This document shows positions 34,849 to 43,667 of a stretch of DNA of 64,000 bases, in pieces. Location of the stretch: NCBI GenBank assembly GCA_051000815.1, contig JBPCNX010000073.1, positions 1 through 64,000 on the forward strand. The letters run 5' to 3'. Made by a program: the position numbers and the translations under genes. Position 1 is the stretch's first letter; every line of letters begins with the position of its first letter. This DNA comes from PSRF01 sp051000815. GTDB lineage: Bacteria > Acidobacteriota > Blastocatellia > Pyrinomonadales > Pyrinomonadaceae. A model generated the notes under the pieces. That model ran no database searches, had not been told where the DNA came from, and saw only the letters and a list, made by a program, of their open reading frames with translations.

Positions 34849-36816
34849 ATGAAAACGGGCATGTTTGAATTCGCGAAACGGACTCCTGAGAGTGGTTCTG
34901 CAAGATTTTGTCTTTCCTCGACTCGGTTAACCCTTGCGCTTCTTTTCTCGCTGTTCACAGTTTCAGTGTGCTTTTCGCAACCCGCGACCTCATCATCCGA
35001 CCCTGAGGTTCTCAAGGTCGAACCACCCAGTTGGTGGGCTCGCAGTTCAGTCAACCCCGTCAGGCTGATGATTCGCGGAAGGAATCTTAAAGGTGCGCGG
35101 GTTCACGTGGCTGCGCCTGGTTTACGCGTCGCGAGCTCGCCCAGGACCAACGATAGGGGAACCTACTTGTTTGTCGATGTGGCCATTGCTCCCCAAGCCA
35201 GGCCCGGTCCTCGTGAACTTAGAATCACAACTTCCGGCGGCATCGCACGCGCGTCATTTGAAGTTTTGCCACAATTGAACCGCCGCGGTCGCTTCCAGGG
35301 TTTCTCACCGGCCGATGTCATGTATCTGATCATGATCGATCGCTTCAGCGATGGTGATCCAACCAATAACGACCCGGCGCAATCGCGCGGCATCTACGAT
35401 CGCAAGAACAAGTTCTATTACCATGGCGGAGATCTTCAGGGCGTGATCGATCGGCTGCCTTACTTGAACGACCTCGGCGTTACTGCCGTCTGGCTTACTC
35501 CGTGGTACGACAACTATGACCACGCAAATCAGATTGAGTTGAAGGAAGATAAACCGAGCACAGGCTTCCACGGGTACAACCCTCAGGACTTCTACGCCGT
35601 CGAGGAGCATTTTGGGACGCTGACAAAGTTGCAGGAACTCGTCGCGGCCGCACAGCGATCCGGAATAAAGGTCATTCAGGATCAGGTAGTCAATCACACC
35701 GGCCCTTATCATCTCTGGGTTGACGATCCGCCGACGCCTACCTGGTTCAATGGCACGAAAGCCAGTCACCTAAAAAATGTGTTTCAGACATGGGTCCTTC
35801 ATGATCCACGACCTGTTGAGGGACTGCGACGCGAAACTATGGAAGGCTGGTTTCTCGACTTCCTGCCCGATCTTAATCAAGTGGATCCAGAGGTCTCACG
35901 TTATCTGATTCAAAACACTTTGTGGTGGATCGGCACTACCGGGCTCGACGGCATTCGCATGGACACCTGGCAATACGTGCCTAACGAGTTCTGGCGCGCT
36001 TGGACTGCTGCTGTAAAACGGGAGTTCCCGGATTTCAGAGTAGTAGGCGAGGTGAAGGATGGCGACGTTGTTCACACTTCGTTTTTCCAGGGGGGCAGAG
36101 TCCGATTCGACAAAGTAGATTCTGGTCTCGATTCGCTACTCGACTTTCCGCTCTTCTATCCGATTCGCCGTGCTTTCGCTGAAGGACATCGCGTTGACGA
36201 GATTCCGAAGACCCTCGCCAAGGATTACCTCTACAACGACCCGGAGATTTTGGTGACGTTGCTCGGTGGTCATGACGACGGCCGGTTCATGAGTGAAAAA
36301 GGCGCGACGCTCGCCGGACTGAAGTTAGCGAACGCATTTCTTTTGACTACGCGCGGCGTGCCGCAGCTTTATTACGGCGATGAGATAGCCATGACGGGCG
36401 GTGACGAACCTACCTCGCGCGGTGATTTTCCCGGAGGCTTCCCCGGCGACAAGCGGAATGCTTTTTCTAAAGAGGGCAGAACCAGGGAAGTGGAAGAGTT
36501 GTTCCAGTACATCCGGAAGCTGACGCGTTTGCACAGCGAGCTTGAGCCACTTAGACATGGTGGGTTAGTTAATCTCCATTCTTCAGAACAGCAATACGCT
36601 TATGCGCGCACTGTGCCGGGCAGCGCGGTTGTGGTGGCGATCAATAACGATACGAAGCCGGCAGAGATCTCGTTTGACGTTTCCCCCGCAAGTTTGGCCG
36701 ACGGTAGGCGACTCAAAGATCGCCTTGCAGGAGGCAAAGACGTTCAAGTCGTGCAGGGGAAATTAAGTGTTGCGTTGCCTTCTCGTTCAGCGTTGATCCT
36801 TGTTCCTGAAAGATGA
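34849..36816 (+). CDS. Exported GH13 neopullulanase/cyclomaltodextrinase-like amylase
   Basis: About 655 residues. A hydrophobic export signal (LTLALLFSLFTVSVCFSQ) precedes a cyclomaltodextrinase N-terminal beta-sandwich (EPPSWWARSSVNPVRLMIRG). The GH13 barrel starts at YLIMIDRFSDGDPTNND and contains DQVVNHTG, the nucleophile in LDGIRMDTW, the acid in FRVVGEVKD and the aspartate in LLGGHDDGR, where GHD replaces the common NHD. A beta domain follows. It resembles SusA/neopullulanase and would cut pullulan, cyclodextrins or starch in the periplasm. ATG 34849 has GAAGAG about 7 bases upstream; the frame reaches back to 34819, overlapping the malQ stop, without a better start. Confidence 0.9.
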   Translation: MKTGMFEFAKRTPESGSARFCLSSTRLTLALLFSLFTVSVCFSQPATSSSDPEVLKVEPPSWWARSSVNPVRLMIRGRNLKGARVHVAAPGLRVASSPRTNDRGTYLFVDVAIAPQARPGPRELRITTSGGIARASFEVLPQLNRRGRFQGFSPADVMYLIMIDRFSDGDPTNNDPAQSRGIYDRKNKFYYHGGDLQGVIDRLPYLNDLGVTAVWLTPWYDNYDHANQIELKEDKPSTGFHGYNPQDFYAVEEHFGTLTKLQELVAAAQRSGIKVIQDQVVNHTGPYHLWVDDPPTPTWFNGTKASHLKNVFQTWVLHDPRPVEGLRRETMEGWFLDFLPDLNQVDPEVSRYLIQNTLWWIGTTGLDGIRMDTWQYVPNEFWRAWTAAVKREFPDFRVVGEVKDGDVVHTSFFQGGRVRFDKVDSGLDSLLDFPLFYPIRRAFAEGHRVDEIPKTLAKDYLYNDPEILVTLLGGHDDGRFMSEKGATLAGLKLANAFLLTTRGVPQLYYGDEIAMTGGDEPTSRGDFPGGFPGDKRNAFSKEGRTREVEELFQYIRKLTRLHSELEPLRHGGLVNLHSSEQQYAYARTVPGSAVVVAINNDTKPAEISFDVSPASLADGRRLKDRLAGGKDVQVVQGKLSVALPSRSALILVPER

Positions 36817-37532
36817 AGTTCAAAGCATTCACCGAACAGGTCGCGATCGTGACCGGCGGCGGCAGCGGGATCGGCCGGGCCTTCAGCGAGGCGCTTGCTT
36901 CGGCTGGCGCTAAAGTGGTGATCGCCGCGCGCAGACGTGATGTTCTGCTTCAGACCGCCAATGATATAAATGCGGCGCTGGGTGCCGAGCGGGTATTCCC
37001 GTATGAGTTTGATATCCGGGATCGCGCGCAACTCGAGGAACTCGTCTCGGACGTTGTTGGGCGCTGGCAAGCTATTGACGTTCTTGTTAACAACTCTGGT
37101 CTGGCAGTGCCGGAAACTGTTGAAGAGATCAGCGATGAGGGCTGGAACACGGTAATGGAAACGAATTTACGTGGCGTAATGCAGTTAGACCGGGCCGTCC
37201 TGCCCCACATGCAGTCCAACGATTTCGGCGACATTGTGAACGTTTCATCGCAGGCCGGGAAGCATGGCTATGCCGACGTGCCTTCTTACTGTGCGTCGAA
37301 GTTTGGTCTGCTGGGTTACGCCGAGGCACTGCGTGATCATTTGCGCAAGACCGGTGCAAATATTCGCGTGTTCAATTTCTGTCCCGGTTTGGTTGATGTC
37401 GAGAACACGCGATCGGAGCAAGCCCCCCGCGAGGGTTTCATTCACGTCGCCAACCTTGCGCGTACATTGATGTACGCGCTGTCGCTTGATCGGAATGTGG
37501 TGCTGGAAGACATCAACATTTACGGAAGATAG
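36813..37532 (+). CDS. Short-chain dehydrogenase/reductase (SDR)
   Basis: 239 residues, classical SDR length. TGGGSGIG at 14-21 binds NAD(P), VLVNNSG is the NNAG-type motif, the catalytic Ser lies in NVSSQAG and the YCASK motif gives Tyr and Lys. Substrate unknown; the family oxidises or reduces alcohols and ketones. ATG 36813 overlaps the TGA of the amylase gene (ATGA), so it is translationally coupled to it. That is unexpected for a generic oxidoreductase and suggests a role in sugar metabolism (for example a sugar or polyol dehydrogenase), but this is inferred. Confidence 0.9.
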   Translation: MKFKAFTEQVAIVTGGGSGIGRAFSEALASAGAKVVIAARRRDVLLQTANDINAALGAERVFPYEFDIRDRAQLEELVSDVVGRWQAIDVLVNNSGLAVPETVEEISDEGWNTVMETNLRGVMQLDRAVLPHMQSNDFGDIVNVSSQAGKHGYADVPSYCASKFGLLGYAEALRDHLRKTGANIRVFNFCPGLVDVENTRSEQAPREGFIHVANLARTLMYALSLDRNVVLEDINIYGR

Positions 37533-37546
37533 TAACTTGATCGGTT

Positions 37547-37737
37547 CGGCTTCGCCGTCGGATGTGAGGCGGTGGCTTTGCCCCGTCGGCCGAGCAACGA
37601 AGTTGACTTGGGCTTCGCCCTTGGCACGGGCTCTGCCCAGCTGAAGGTAGAGAGCGAAAACTGGGGCGCAGCCCCGAGTCACAGGGGCACGATTACCGCG
37701 GGGCCGAGCCACCGCGTCACATCCGGCGGCAAAGCCG
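37547..37737. mobile_element. Inverted-repeat (MITE-like) element, second copy
   Basis: Bases 37547-37585 and 37699-37737 are inverted copies over 39 bases with about 33 matches (the left arm begins CGGCTTCGCCGTCGGATGTG). Additional GGGC/GCCC hairpins lie in the core. The arms match the inner pair of the element at 29397-29592, showing a family with at least two members here. It fills the gap between the SDR and the MFS genes and has no coding potential. Confidence 0.65.
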
Positions 37738-37809
37738 TTACGGAAGGCGAACGTCTTTTGGCAGCCTGGGAAGCAAGTTTTCTCTTTCGCGTCGCATGGA
37801 GAATTACCA

Positions 37810-39243
37810 ATGAACAAACCACGTCTTAGCTTCTGGCAGATCTTCAACATGAGTTTTGGATTTTTGGGAATCCAGTTCGGTTGGGGATTGCAACTCGCTA
37901 ACATGAGCGGAATCTACACCTACCTGGGAGCCCGACCTGAGGATGTGCCTATTCTTTGGCTGGCCGGTCCCGTCACCGGTTTGTTGGTTCAACCAATCGT
38001 CGGTTCGATGAGCGACCGCACCTGGAATCGGCTCGGTCGACGACGTCCTTATTTCCTGGCGGGCGCGATTCTCGCAAGCATCGCTCTGTTCTTTATGCCG
38101 GATTCGGGAACGTTATGGATGGCGGCTGGTCTGCTCTGGATCCTGGATGCAAGCATCAATGTCAGCATGGAGCCCTTCCGGGCGTTTGTCGCTGACAAGC
38201 TCAACGTCGATCAGCGAACAGCCGGATTCGCTATGCAGAGTTTCTTCATTGGAATTGGCGCCACTCTCGCGAACGCGCTCCCCTACATTTTCCGCAGCCT
38301 CGGTGTTGACGAACGGAGTGTGAATGCTGCTGATCGGGCTGCCAGTGTCATCCCGGCGAGCGTCAGTTACTCCTTTAAGATAGGCGCCGTGGCGTTTCTG
38401 ATCTGCGTGCTTTGGACCGTCATTACCACGAAAGAGTTTCCGCCGGAGAATATGGCAGAGTTCGAGCGCAAGCGTCGGGAGCGCAAGGGCATTGCTGCAG
38501 CTTTCGGGGAAATTACGTCTGCTTTTCGAGATATGCCTAAAACTATGAAGCAGCTCGCTGTCGTTCAGTTCTTCACCTGGCTGGGGCTGTTTTGCATGTG
38601 GATGTTTTTTGGCTTGATGACCTCGTATCACATCTTTGGTGCGGCGAACGAACGCGACCCGCGTTTTACAGACGGGCAGGCGTGGGGCGGCAATGCGTTC
38701 GCCATTTATTCGATTACCTGTTTCCTGGTGGCTTTTCTCCTGCCTCCACTCGCTCGGGCGACGAGTAGAAAAATCGTGCATGTTGTTTCACTACTCTGTG
38801 GAGCGCTTGGGTTGCTTTCAGTTTATTTCATTCAGGACAAGGGCATCCTGCTGCTGAGTATGGTGGGTGTCGGGATAGCCTGGGCTTCGATTCTTTCAAT
38901 GCCGTACGCGATCCTGTCCGGCGCTCTTCCGGCGGCGCGCATGGGTGTCTACATGGGGATTTTTAACTTCTTCATTGTGATACCGGAAATTATTGCGTCG
39001 TTTTGTTTTGGTCCCGTCATTCGCGCAGTCTTCGGCCGTGACAATCCCGATGCACCGATGTACGTGGTTATGGCAGGGGGTGTTTTCCTGGCGCTCGCGG
39101 CTATCAGCGTCTTGTTGGTTCAGGACGTTGCGGATAAGGATGTTCCGGAGGAAGCAGTCATTGAAGCGGATAAGCATGAACTGTTCACGATTCCAGAGTC
39201 GGTGCAGCCCGTGCCGAGTACGGGATTGATTGATGAGAAATAA
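37810..39243 (+). CDS. MFS/GPH-type maltose or sucrose transporter
   Basis: 477 residues with 12 membrane helices. The N-terminus (SFWQIFNMSFGFLGIQFGWG, then LQLANMSGIYTYLGA) and the loop VGSMSDRTWNRLGRRRPY are characteristic of proton-coupled disaccharide carriers of the SLC45-like/GPH group, including MalY-type maltose carriers of Caulobacter and plant sucrose carriers. It gives the cell a second, proton-driven uptake route for a disaccharide besides the ABC importer. The next genes (alpha-amylase and glucokinase) fit maltose as substrate. ATG 37810 is used. Confidence 0.88.
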   Translation: MNKPRLSFWQIFNMSFGFLGIQFGWGLQLANMSGIYTYLGARPEDVPILWLAGPVTGLLVQPIVGSMSDRTWNRLGRRRPYFLAGAILASIALFFMPDSGTLWMAAGLLWILDASINVSMEPFRAFVADKLNVDQRTAGFAMQSFFIGIGATLANALPYIFRSLGVDERSVNAADRAASVIPASVSYSFKIGAVAFLICVLWTVITTKEFPPENMAEFERKRRERKGIAAAFGEITSAFRDMPKTMKQLAVVQFFTWLGLFCMWMFFGLMTSYHIFGAANERDPRFTDGQAWGGNAFAIYSITCFLVAFLLPPLARATSRKIVHVVSLLCGALGLLSVYFIQDKGILLLSMVGVGIAWASILSMPYAILSGALPAARMGVYMGIFNFFIVIPEIIASFCFGPVIRAVFGRDNPDAPMYVVMAGGVFLALAAISVLLVQDVADKDVPEEAVIEADKHELFTIPESVQPVPSTGLIDEK

Positions 39244-39284
39244 TTGGATGGCTGAGTAATGTACCGTAGAGACTCGGTAAAACT

Positions 39285-39340
39285 CCTACAGTAATTTGCA
39301 GGTAAACTTAATTCGCAAGTCAGGAAGGGACACTGTCCCG
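39285..39340. repeat. Decayed copy of the 28015-28211 terminal repeat
   Basis: CCTACAGTAATTTGCAGGT (39285-39303) matches the sequence at about 28005-28023 at all but two positions. After a 17-base insertion it continues with GTCAGGAAGG, then GACACTGTCCC, resembling the inner part of that repeat. Only one end is visible here. Confidence 0.5.
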
Positions 39341-39377
39341 GTAGCCGACCCACTGCCTGAGTCAAAGGAAGTTCACA

Positions 39378-40817
39378 ATGCGATTGGTTAAGCGACTAAC
39401 CCGAACATCTCAATTTCTTTTCCTGGCGGTGGCCCTCTTCGCCAGTATTTCTCAACCAATCTCCGCCCAACAGTCGGTTCTTGATGTCTCAAAGAAGTCG
39501 GCCCGCCCTACACGCGACTGGGTGCGCGACGGAGTAGTCTACGAAATTTATCCGCGCGCCTTTTCGACCCGGGGAGATTTCAATGGGATTACCGCGCGAC
39601 TCGATGCTCTCAAAGACCTTGGCGTCACCATTCTTTGGCTTATGCCCATTCATCCAATCGGCCAGGAAAAGAAGAAGGGAACTATCGGCAGTCCTTATGC
39701 GGTGCGCGACTACTACGGAATCAATCCTGACTATGGCACTAAAGCGGACTTAAAGAGTTTGATTACCGAGGCACATCGCCGGGATATGAAGGTGATCATC
39801 GATATCGTGGCGAACCACACGTCCTGGGACAGCGTGTTGATGAAGCATCCGGAATTCTACAAACGCGACGCCAAAGGAAACATCACCTACCCGTACGATT
39901 GGTTCGACATTGCGGCGCTCGACTACAGAAGTCAGGAATTGCGCCGATACATGACCGACATGCTGAAATACTGGATCCGGGAATTTGATCTGGACGGGTT
40001 TCGCTGCGATGTTGCTGGTGAGGTGCCTACCGACTTCTGGGACAACGCGCGTGTCGAGTTGGAGCGGATCAAACCCGACATTGTGATGCTCGCCGAGGCA
40101 CACAAAGCAGAGTTACTTGTCAAAGCTTTCGATCTTGATTATTCCTGGCCGATCCATAACGCGCTGACTAACGCCTTGCAAGGGCGCGGGCGCGCGGCGG
40201 AAATTCGGAGTGCCTGGGAAGATGAAGTGAAAAAGTGGCCGCGTGGCTCCTTGCATATACGTTTCTCTGACAACCACGACGAGCGCCGGTCGATTGCGCG
40301 ATTTGGAGAACCCGCAGCATTGGCAGCCTCGGCGCTAATGTTAACGCTCGATGGCGTGCCGCTTTTGTATAACGGAATGGAAGTGGGCGACACGACCGAA
40401 TCGGGCGCGCCTGCGCTTTTTGAAAAGCTGCCCATCTTCTGGCCCATCGCTGAACGACGTCCCGAGTTTCCAAGGTTTTACAAGCAGATGATTGCGCTAC
40501 GTCGATCGAGCAATGCACTTCGGCGTGGCTCGTTGGAGTGGTTGGCAAACTCCGACGAGTCGCGTGTGTTGACTTATGTGCGCCGCACGGCAGCTGAGGA
40601 AGTGATCGTTGCGATTAATCTGTCGAATCGCTACTTCTTTGGTTCTGTTGAAGCGGCGAATGGTGTGGCGTTTGTGGATGTCACGCCTGACGTGGCCCCG
40701 CCCTTGCCACCTGACGCGCCCGCGCCGGAACAAGCTTTGAGGAAACGTTTAGTTGGGCTGCCGGCGCTGTCTCTCGATGCCTGGGGTTATCGAATATTTC
40801 GGCGCTCCCTCAAATAG
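39378..40817 (+). CDS. Secreted alpha-amylase (GH13)
   Basis: 479 residues with a signal peptide (FLFLAVALFASISQPISAQ). GH13 motifs: WVRDGVVYEIYPRAF, IIDIVANHTS, the nucleophile in LDGFRCDVAGEVP, the acid in VMLAEAHKAE and the third aspartate in RFSDNHDERR. It is short for the family and ends in a small beta domain, with no starch-binding module. It hydrolyses alpha-1,4 glucans outside the inner membrane, making oligosaccharides for the two uptake systems. AAGGAAG lies 6 bases before ATG 39378. The glucokinase gene follows about 78 bases later. Confidence 0.92.
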   Translation: MRLVKRLTRTSQFLFLAVALFASISQPISAQQSVLDVSKKSARPTRDWVRDGVVYEIYPRAFSTRGDFNGITARLDALKDLGVTILWLMPIHPIGQEKKKGTIGSPYAVRDYYGINPDYGTKADLKSLITEAHRRDMKVIIDIVANHTSWDSVLMKHPEFYKRDAKGNITYPYDWFDIAALDYRSQELRRYMTDMLKYWIREFDLDGFRCDVAGEVPTDFWDNARVELERIKPDIVMLAEAHKAELLVKAFDLDYSWPIHNALTNALQGRGRAAEIRSAWEDEVKKWPRGSLHIRFSDNHDERRSIARFGEPAALAASALMLTLDGVPLLYNGMEVGDTTESGAPALFEKLPIFWPIAERRPEFPRFYKQMIALRRSSNALRRGSLEWLANSDESRVLTYVRRTAAEEVIVAINLSNRYFFGSVEAANGVAFVDVTPDVAPPLPPDAPAPEQALRKRLVGLPALSLDAWGYRIFRRSLK

Positions 40818-40894
40818 ATCGTTTTCGGCCGGTTAAGGGAAACGAGGACTATTTCTGAAGCAGCATGTTTTGACAGGGATTCGCGAAGGGAAAA

Positions 40895-41902
40895 ATGGCC
40901 GATCCAACTAACAGTATTGTCGAGAGGTCCGGGTCCGGATTTGTTTTTGCGGCGGACCTGGGAGGCACACATCTGCGCGCCGCGACCGTCGATCAAGACG
41001 GACAGATCCATTTTCGACTCAAGCACAACACGCCGCAGAGTGACCGAGCTGCTGAGATTGTGCGGTCTCTGGTTGAAGCAGTGCGTGAGTGCGAGAGACA
41101 AAACACCGGAGCGACAGGAAATGGAGACAACTCTATCAAGGCGGTATCGGTAGTCGTGCCGGGAACCGTTAATGTTGAAGAGGGCATTGTTGTGAAGGCG
41201 CCAAACCTTCCGTGCCTTGATGGCTTTCGGTTGACGGCGGCTTTGGCTAAGGAACTAAACCGGCCGGCAATCCTGGAGAATGATGCAAATGCCGCGGCAG
41301 TCGGCGAGATGTGGCAAGGCGCCGGACGAGGACGACGCACAATCGTATGTGTAACTCTGGGAACTGGTGTGGGCGGCGGGATAATCCTGGAAGGAAAGTT
41401 ATGGCGCGGGGTTGACGGGGCGGCGGCGGAGATCGGTCACATGTGTGTAGACCCGTTCGGAGGTGTGGCTTGTGGCTGTGGCAGTCGTGGCTGTCTTGAG
41501 GTCTACGCGTCGGCGACGGCAATAGTGCGGATGACTCGTGAAGCCAGCCCACGATACCCGGACTCCTCGCTGAACAACACCAGTGAGGATTTGACCTCGG
41601 AGAGAATCTACGCGGCTGGTCTGGAAGGTGATGAGCTTGCTCTTGAGGTTTTCCGACGAATGGGCGTCTACCTGGGAATCGGATTGGCAAACTTAATCAA
41701 CATCATCAACCCGGAAATGATTGTGATCGGGGGCGGCGTGGTTAATGGCTGGTCGCTCTTTGAAAAGCACATGCATCAACAAGTGGCAGAACGTGCGTTT
41801 CCTTTACTTGCGGCGCGCGTAAAGATTGTTCGTGCCGAATGTGGTGACGATGCCGGCCTGCTCGGCGCCGCTCGGCTGGCATTTGCAGATTCCGATTCTT
41901 GA
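40895..41902 (+). CDS. ROK-family glucokinase
   Basis: 335 residues. The ATP phosphate loop FAADLGGTHLRAATVD, the catalytic ENDANAAAVGE and the ROK zinc motif CGCGSRGCLE are present, together with VTLGTGVGGGII and the second lobe (NIINPEMIVIGGGV). There is no DNA-binding N-terminus, so this is a sugar kinase and not a ROK repressor. It phosphorylates glucose released by the trehalase, alpha-glucosidases and 4-alpha-glucanotransferase, and closes the alpha-glucan pathway. ATG 40895 matches the usual start about 14 residues before the phosphate loop. Confidence 0.93.
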   Translation: MADPTNSIVERSGSGFVFAADLGGTHLRAATVDQDGQIHFRLKHNTPQSDRAAEIVRSLVEAVRECERQNTGATGNGDNSIKAVSVVVPGTVNVEEGIVVKAPNLPCLDGFRLTAALAKELNRPAILENDANAAAVGEMWQGAGRGRRTIVCVTLGTGVGGGIILEGKLWRGVDGAAAEIGHMCVDPFGGVACGCGSRGCLEVYASATAIVRMTREASPRYPDSSLNNTSEDLTSERIYAAGLEGDELALEVFRRMGVYLGIGLANLINIINPEMIVIGGGVVNGWSLFEKHMHQQVAERAFPLLAARVKIVRAECGDDAGLLGAARLAFADSDS

Positions 41903-42189
41903 ATCAGCGGCTGGTTTGAGTGTTGCCGATCGGGTAGGACAGGTCACAAATCAAAACCGCCTTAAACACTTCCCTTGCGTGTTGCGTCTTGTCGGAAGGA
42001 CGAGAGCCCAAGATAAATGCTGGACTTCGACCGGGGCATTCTCCCAATCACGTTGATCGCCTCCTGAATACTTCCAGATCTGATCCCGCATGGAATCATT
42101 CTGGTGGATCTCCTTAGCCTGGCCACGCCAGGCGATTGGAATCCACAGCAGATTACTCATCTCTTTCTCTTGAAGGAATCGGAGAATAC

Positions 42190-42390
42190 ATGTTGGCAAT
42201 CAGACTCTATCTCGCCGGGCTCACACTAACGTTCCTGTTTTGCATCGTTATTACGAGAGGCGTTGGGTTATTGGAAGCCACTGTTGTTGTGGCCGCGCTG
42301 GTTTACCTGATTTTGGACATCAGAGCAGAGCAAGTGGATCTCAACATGCTCGAGTCCCGGGTCTTATCCCTTCCCGCGGATCGGGGCTGA
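42190..42390 (+). CDS. Small two-helix membrane protein
   Basis: 66 residues, nearly all hydrophobic: two predicted helices (AIRLYLAGLTLTFLFCIVI and LLEATVVVAALVYLIL) with a short acidic tail. CGGAG 5 bases upstream selects ATG 42190 over an earlier in-frame ATG at 42136. It ends 9 bases before the M50 protease gene, so the two should be co-transcribed. A partner or substrate role for the protease is inferred from position. No family is recognised. Confidence 0.6.
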   Translation: MLAIRLYLAGLTLTFLFCIVITRGVGLLEATVVVAALVYLILDIRAEQVDLNMLESRVLSLPADRG

Positions 42391-42399
42391 GTTAATATC

Positions 42400-42900
42400 G
42401 TGCAACTGGACGCAATCAACATCGTCTTAACCTTTGTTTTCACGCTAGTCCTCCACGAGATGGGTCATCTTCTTGCGGCTCGGGCCTGCCACGTTCAAGT
42501 AACGCAGGCGGGATTCGGTTGGGGTCCAAGGTTATATAGTGTTCGTGCCCGTGAAGTTGATTACCTTTTGCGCCTGGTACCGCTCGGTGCGTACATTCGC
42601 ATGGACATGGCGACCTTACAAAGGCGTCCTCTCGGCCAGCAGGTATTTGTCCTTTTCGCAGGCATTGCTGTGAATCTGATTCTTGCCGCTTTAGCCTGGG
42701 GAACTCTGTTCGGAGCCTTCAACCTGGCGTTGGCGATCGGAAACCTGTTGCCCTTATACCAACAGGACGGTTGGAAAATCGGCATGGTCATCTGCCGTAA
42801 AGCGTTCGGACGCCCCAGTCCATTTGTGGAGTGGTGCTTCACCATATCCGGCGTGCTACTCGTTGTCGCCCTTGTGACACGTGCGCTGATTAACCTTTAA
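42400..42900 (+). CDS. Minimal site-2-protease-like M50 metalloprotease
   Basis: 166 residues. The zinc motif HEMGH (about 20-24) lies in the first membrane helix, and the second S2P motif NLLPLYQQDG (about 118-127, N-x-x-P-x-x-x-x-D-G) in a later helix; together they form the intramembrane protease active site. The PDZ domain of RseP and the CBS domain of SpoIVFB-type enzymes are both absent, so this is close to the minimal core. The GTG start at 42400 is 10 bases after the small membrane protein. It may cleave a membrane-anchored regulator; its target is unknown. Confidence 0.8.
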   Translation: MQLDAINIVLTFVFTLVLHEMGHLLAARACHVQVTQAGFGWGPRLYSVRAREVDYLLRLVPLGAYIRMDMATLQRRPLGQQVFVLFAGIAVNLILAALAWGTLFGAFNLALAIGNLLPLYQQDGWKIGMVICRKAFGRPSPFVEWCFTISGVLLVVALVTRALINL

Positions 42901-42965
42901 AAACGACTTTTTGTGAAGCTCTCAGCAGAAATCTGGGCTAATTAGATAGTTTCCCAGCAGACACA

Positions 42966-43208
42966 ATGAGCGAATCTTTTGTCGACATCGATAGCCGCAA
43001 GCTAGCTCACGCGTACGTTGCCCTGACTTTGGCGCGCGACGTTGCAAACCGGTGCGCCAACCAACACCCCACGCATCACGACTTACGTGCTGTAGTTACT
43101 ACCCTTGATGTAACAGCCGAGTTGCTGGAACAACTAATGACAGAAGCTCTCCCGGAGCACGTTCCGGCGCCCTCGTTACCTGTGCTGTGTTCAGAATCAG
43201 TGATGTAG
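42966..43208 (+). CDS. Small hypothetical protein
   Basis: 80 residues with an amphipathic helical centre (DSRKLAHAYVALTLARDVAN and LDVTAELLEQLMTEAL) and a short tail with one Cys. No Shine-Dalgarno of quality before ATG 42966. It lies between the protease and the response regulator, on the same strand with short gaps. Not a recognised family; may be a real regulatory accessory protein or a chance frame. Confidence 0.45.
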   Translation: MSESFVDIDSRKLAHAYVALTLARDVANRCANQHPTHHDLRAVVTTLDVTAELLEQLMTEALPEHVPAPSLPVLCSESVM

Positions 43209-43253
43209 AGAACTTAAGAACAGTGTCTGCGCAGGTTGCGAACGGCTTGAGGA

Positions 43254-43667
43254 ATGCGGTTGGGCAAACTTATGAAGACGGGGACAGAACAAGCGGGGCC
43301 GAAGCTGAACGTCCTGGTGGTGGATGATGATGACGACATTCGTTTCTTGATAGCCAAGATCCTTCGCGACGAAGGGTACTGCGTATGTGAGGCTGCGAGC
43401 GCGTTGGACGCTGAGGCCGCGGCACTCCTTCAGACTCCAGACCTTATTTTGATGGATATCGGGATGCCCGAGGTGGATGGGCTGAGCGCCGTGTGGCGTC
43501 TGCGGGAGCGCAAAGAGCTTCAGGAGGTCCCAGTTATAATTGTTTCGGCCTACGATTCGTTCGATCTGCGCGCCGAAGCCGCAGCCGAAGGCTGTATTGG
43601 GTATTTAACCAAACCCCTGGATCCCGCTGTTCTAAAATTTGTCGTAAGCCAGGCGTTGCGGTCGTGA
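43254..43667 (+). CDS. Receiver-only response regulator (CheY-like)
   Basis: 137 residues, a single receiver domain. The acidic pair lies in VLVVDDDDDIRFLIAK, the phosphorylated aspartate in LILMDIGMPEVDG, the conserved Ser/Thr in VIIVSAYDS and the Lys in YLTKPLDP. There is no output domain. No histidine kinase gene lies nearby, so it is an orphan regulator; the sigma54-type activator encoded 530 bases downstream lacks a receiver and could be a functional partner (inferred). ATG 43254 or the in-frame ATG 43272 may be the start; neither has ideal spacing. Confidence 0.88.
   Translation: MRLGKLMKTGTEQAGPKLNVLVVDDDDDIRFLIAKILRDEGYCVCEAASALDAEAAALLQTPDLILMDIGMPEVDGLSAVWRLRERKELQEVPVIIVSAYDSFDLRAEAAAEGCIGYLTKPLDPAVLKFVVSQALRS

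Noticed and set aside
37245..37904. 219-codon minus-strand frame
   Set aside because: Antisense to the SDR 3' end and the inverted-repeat element; an effect of GC-rich codon bias.
38113..38781. 222-codon minus-strand frame
   Set aside because: Antisense to the middle of the MFS carrier; Arg/Glu/His rich as expected for the complement of membrane helices.
41247..41690. 147-codon minus-strand frame
   Set aside because: Antisense to the ROK kinase; rich in Pro, Arg, His and Ser and without domain features.
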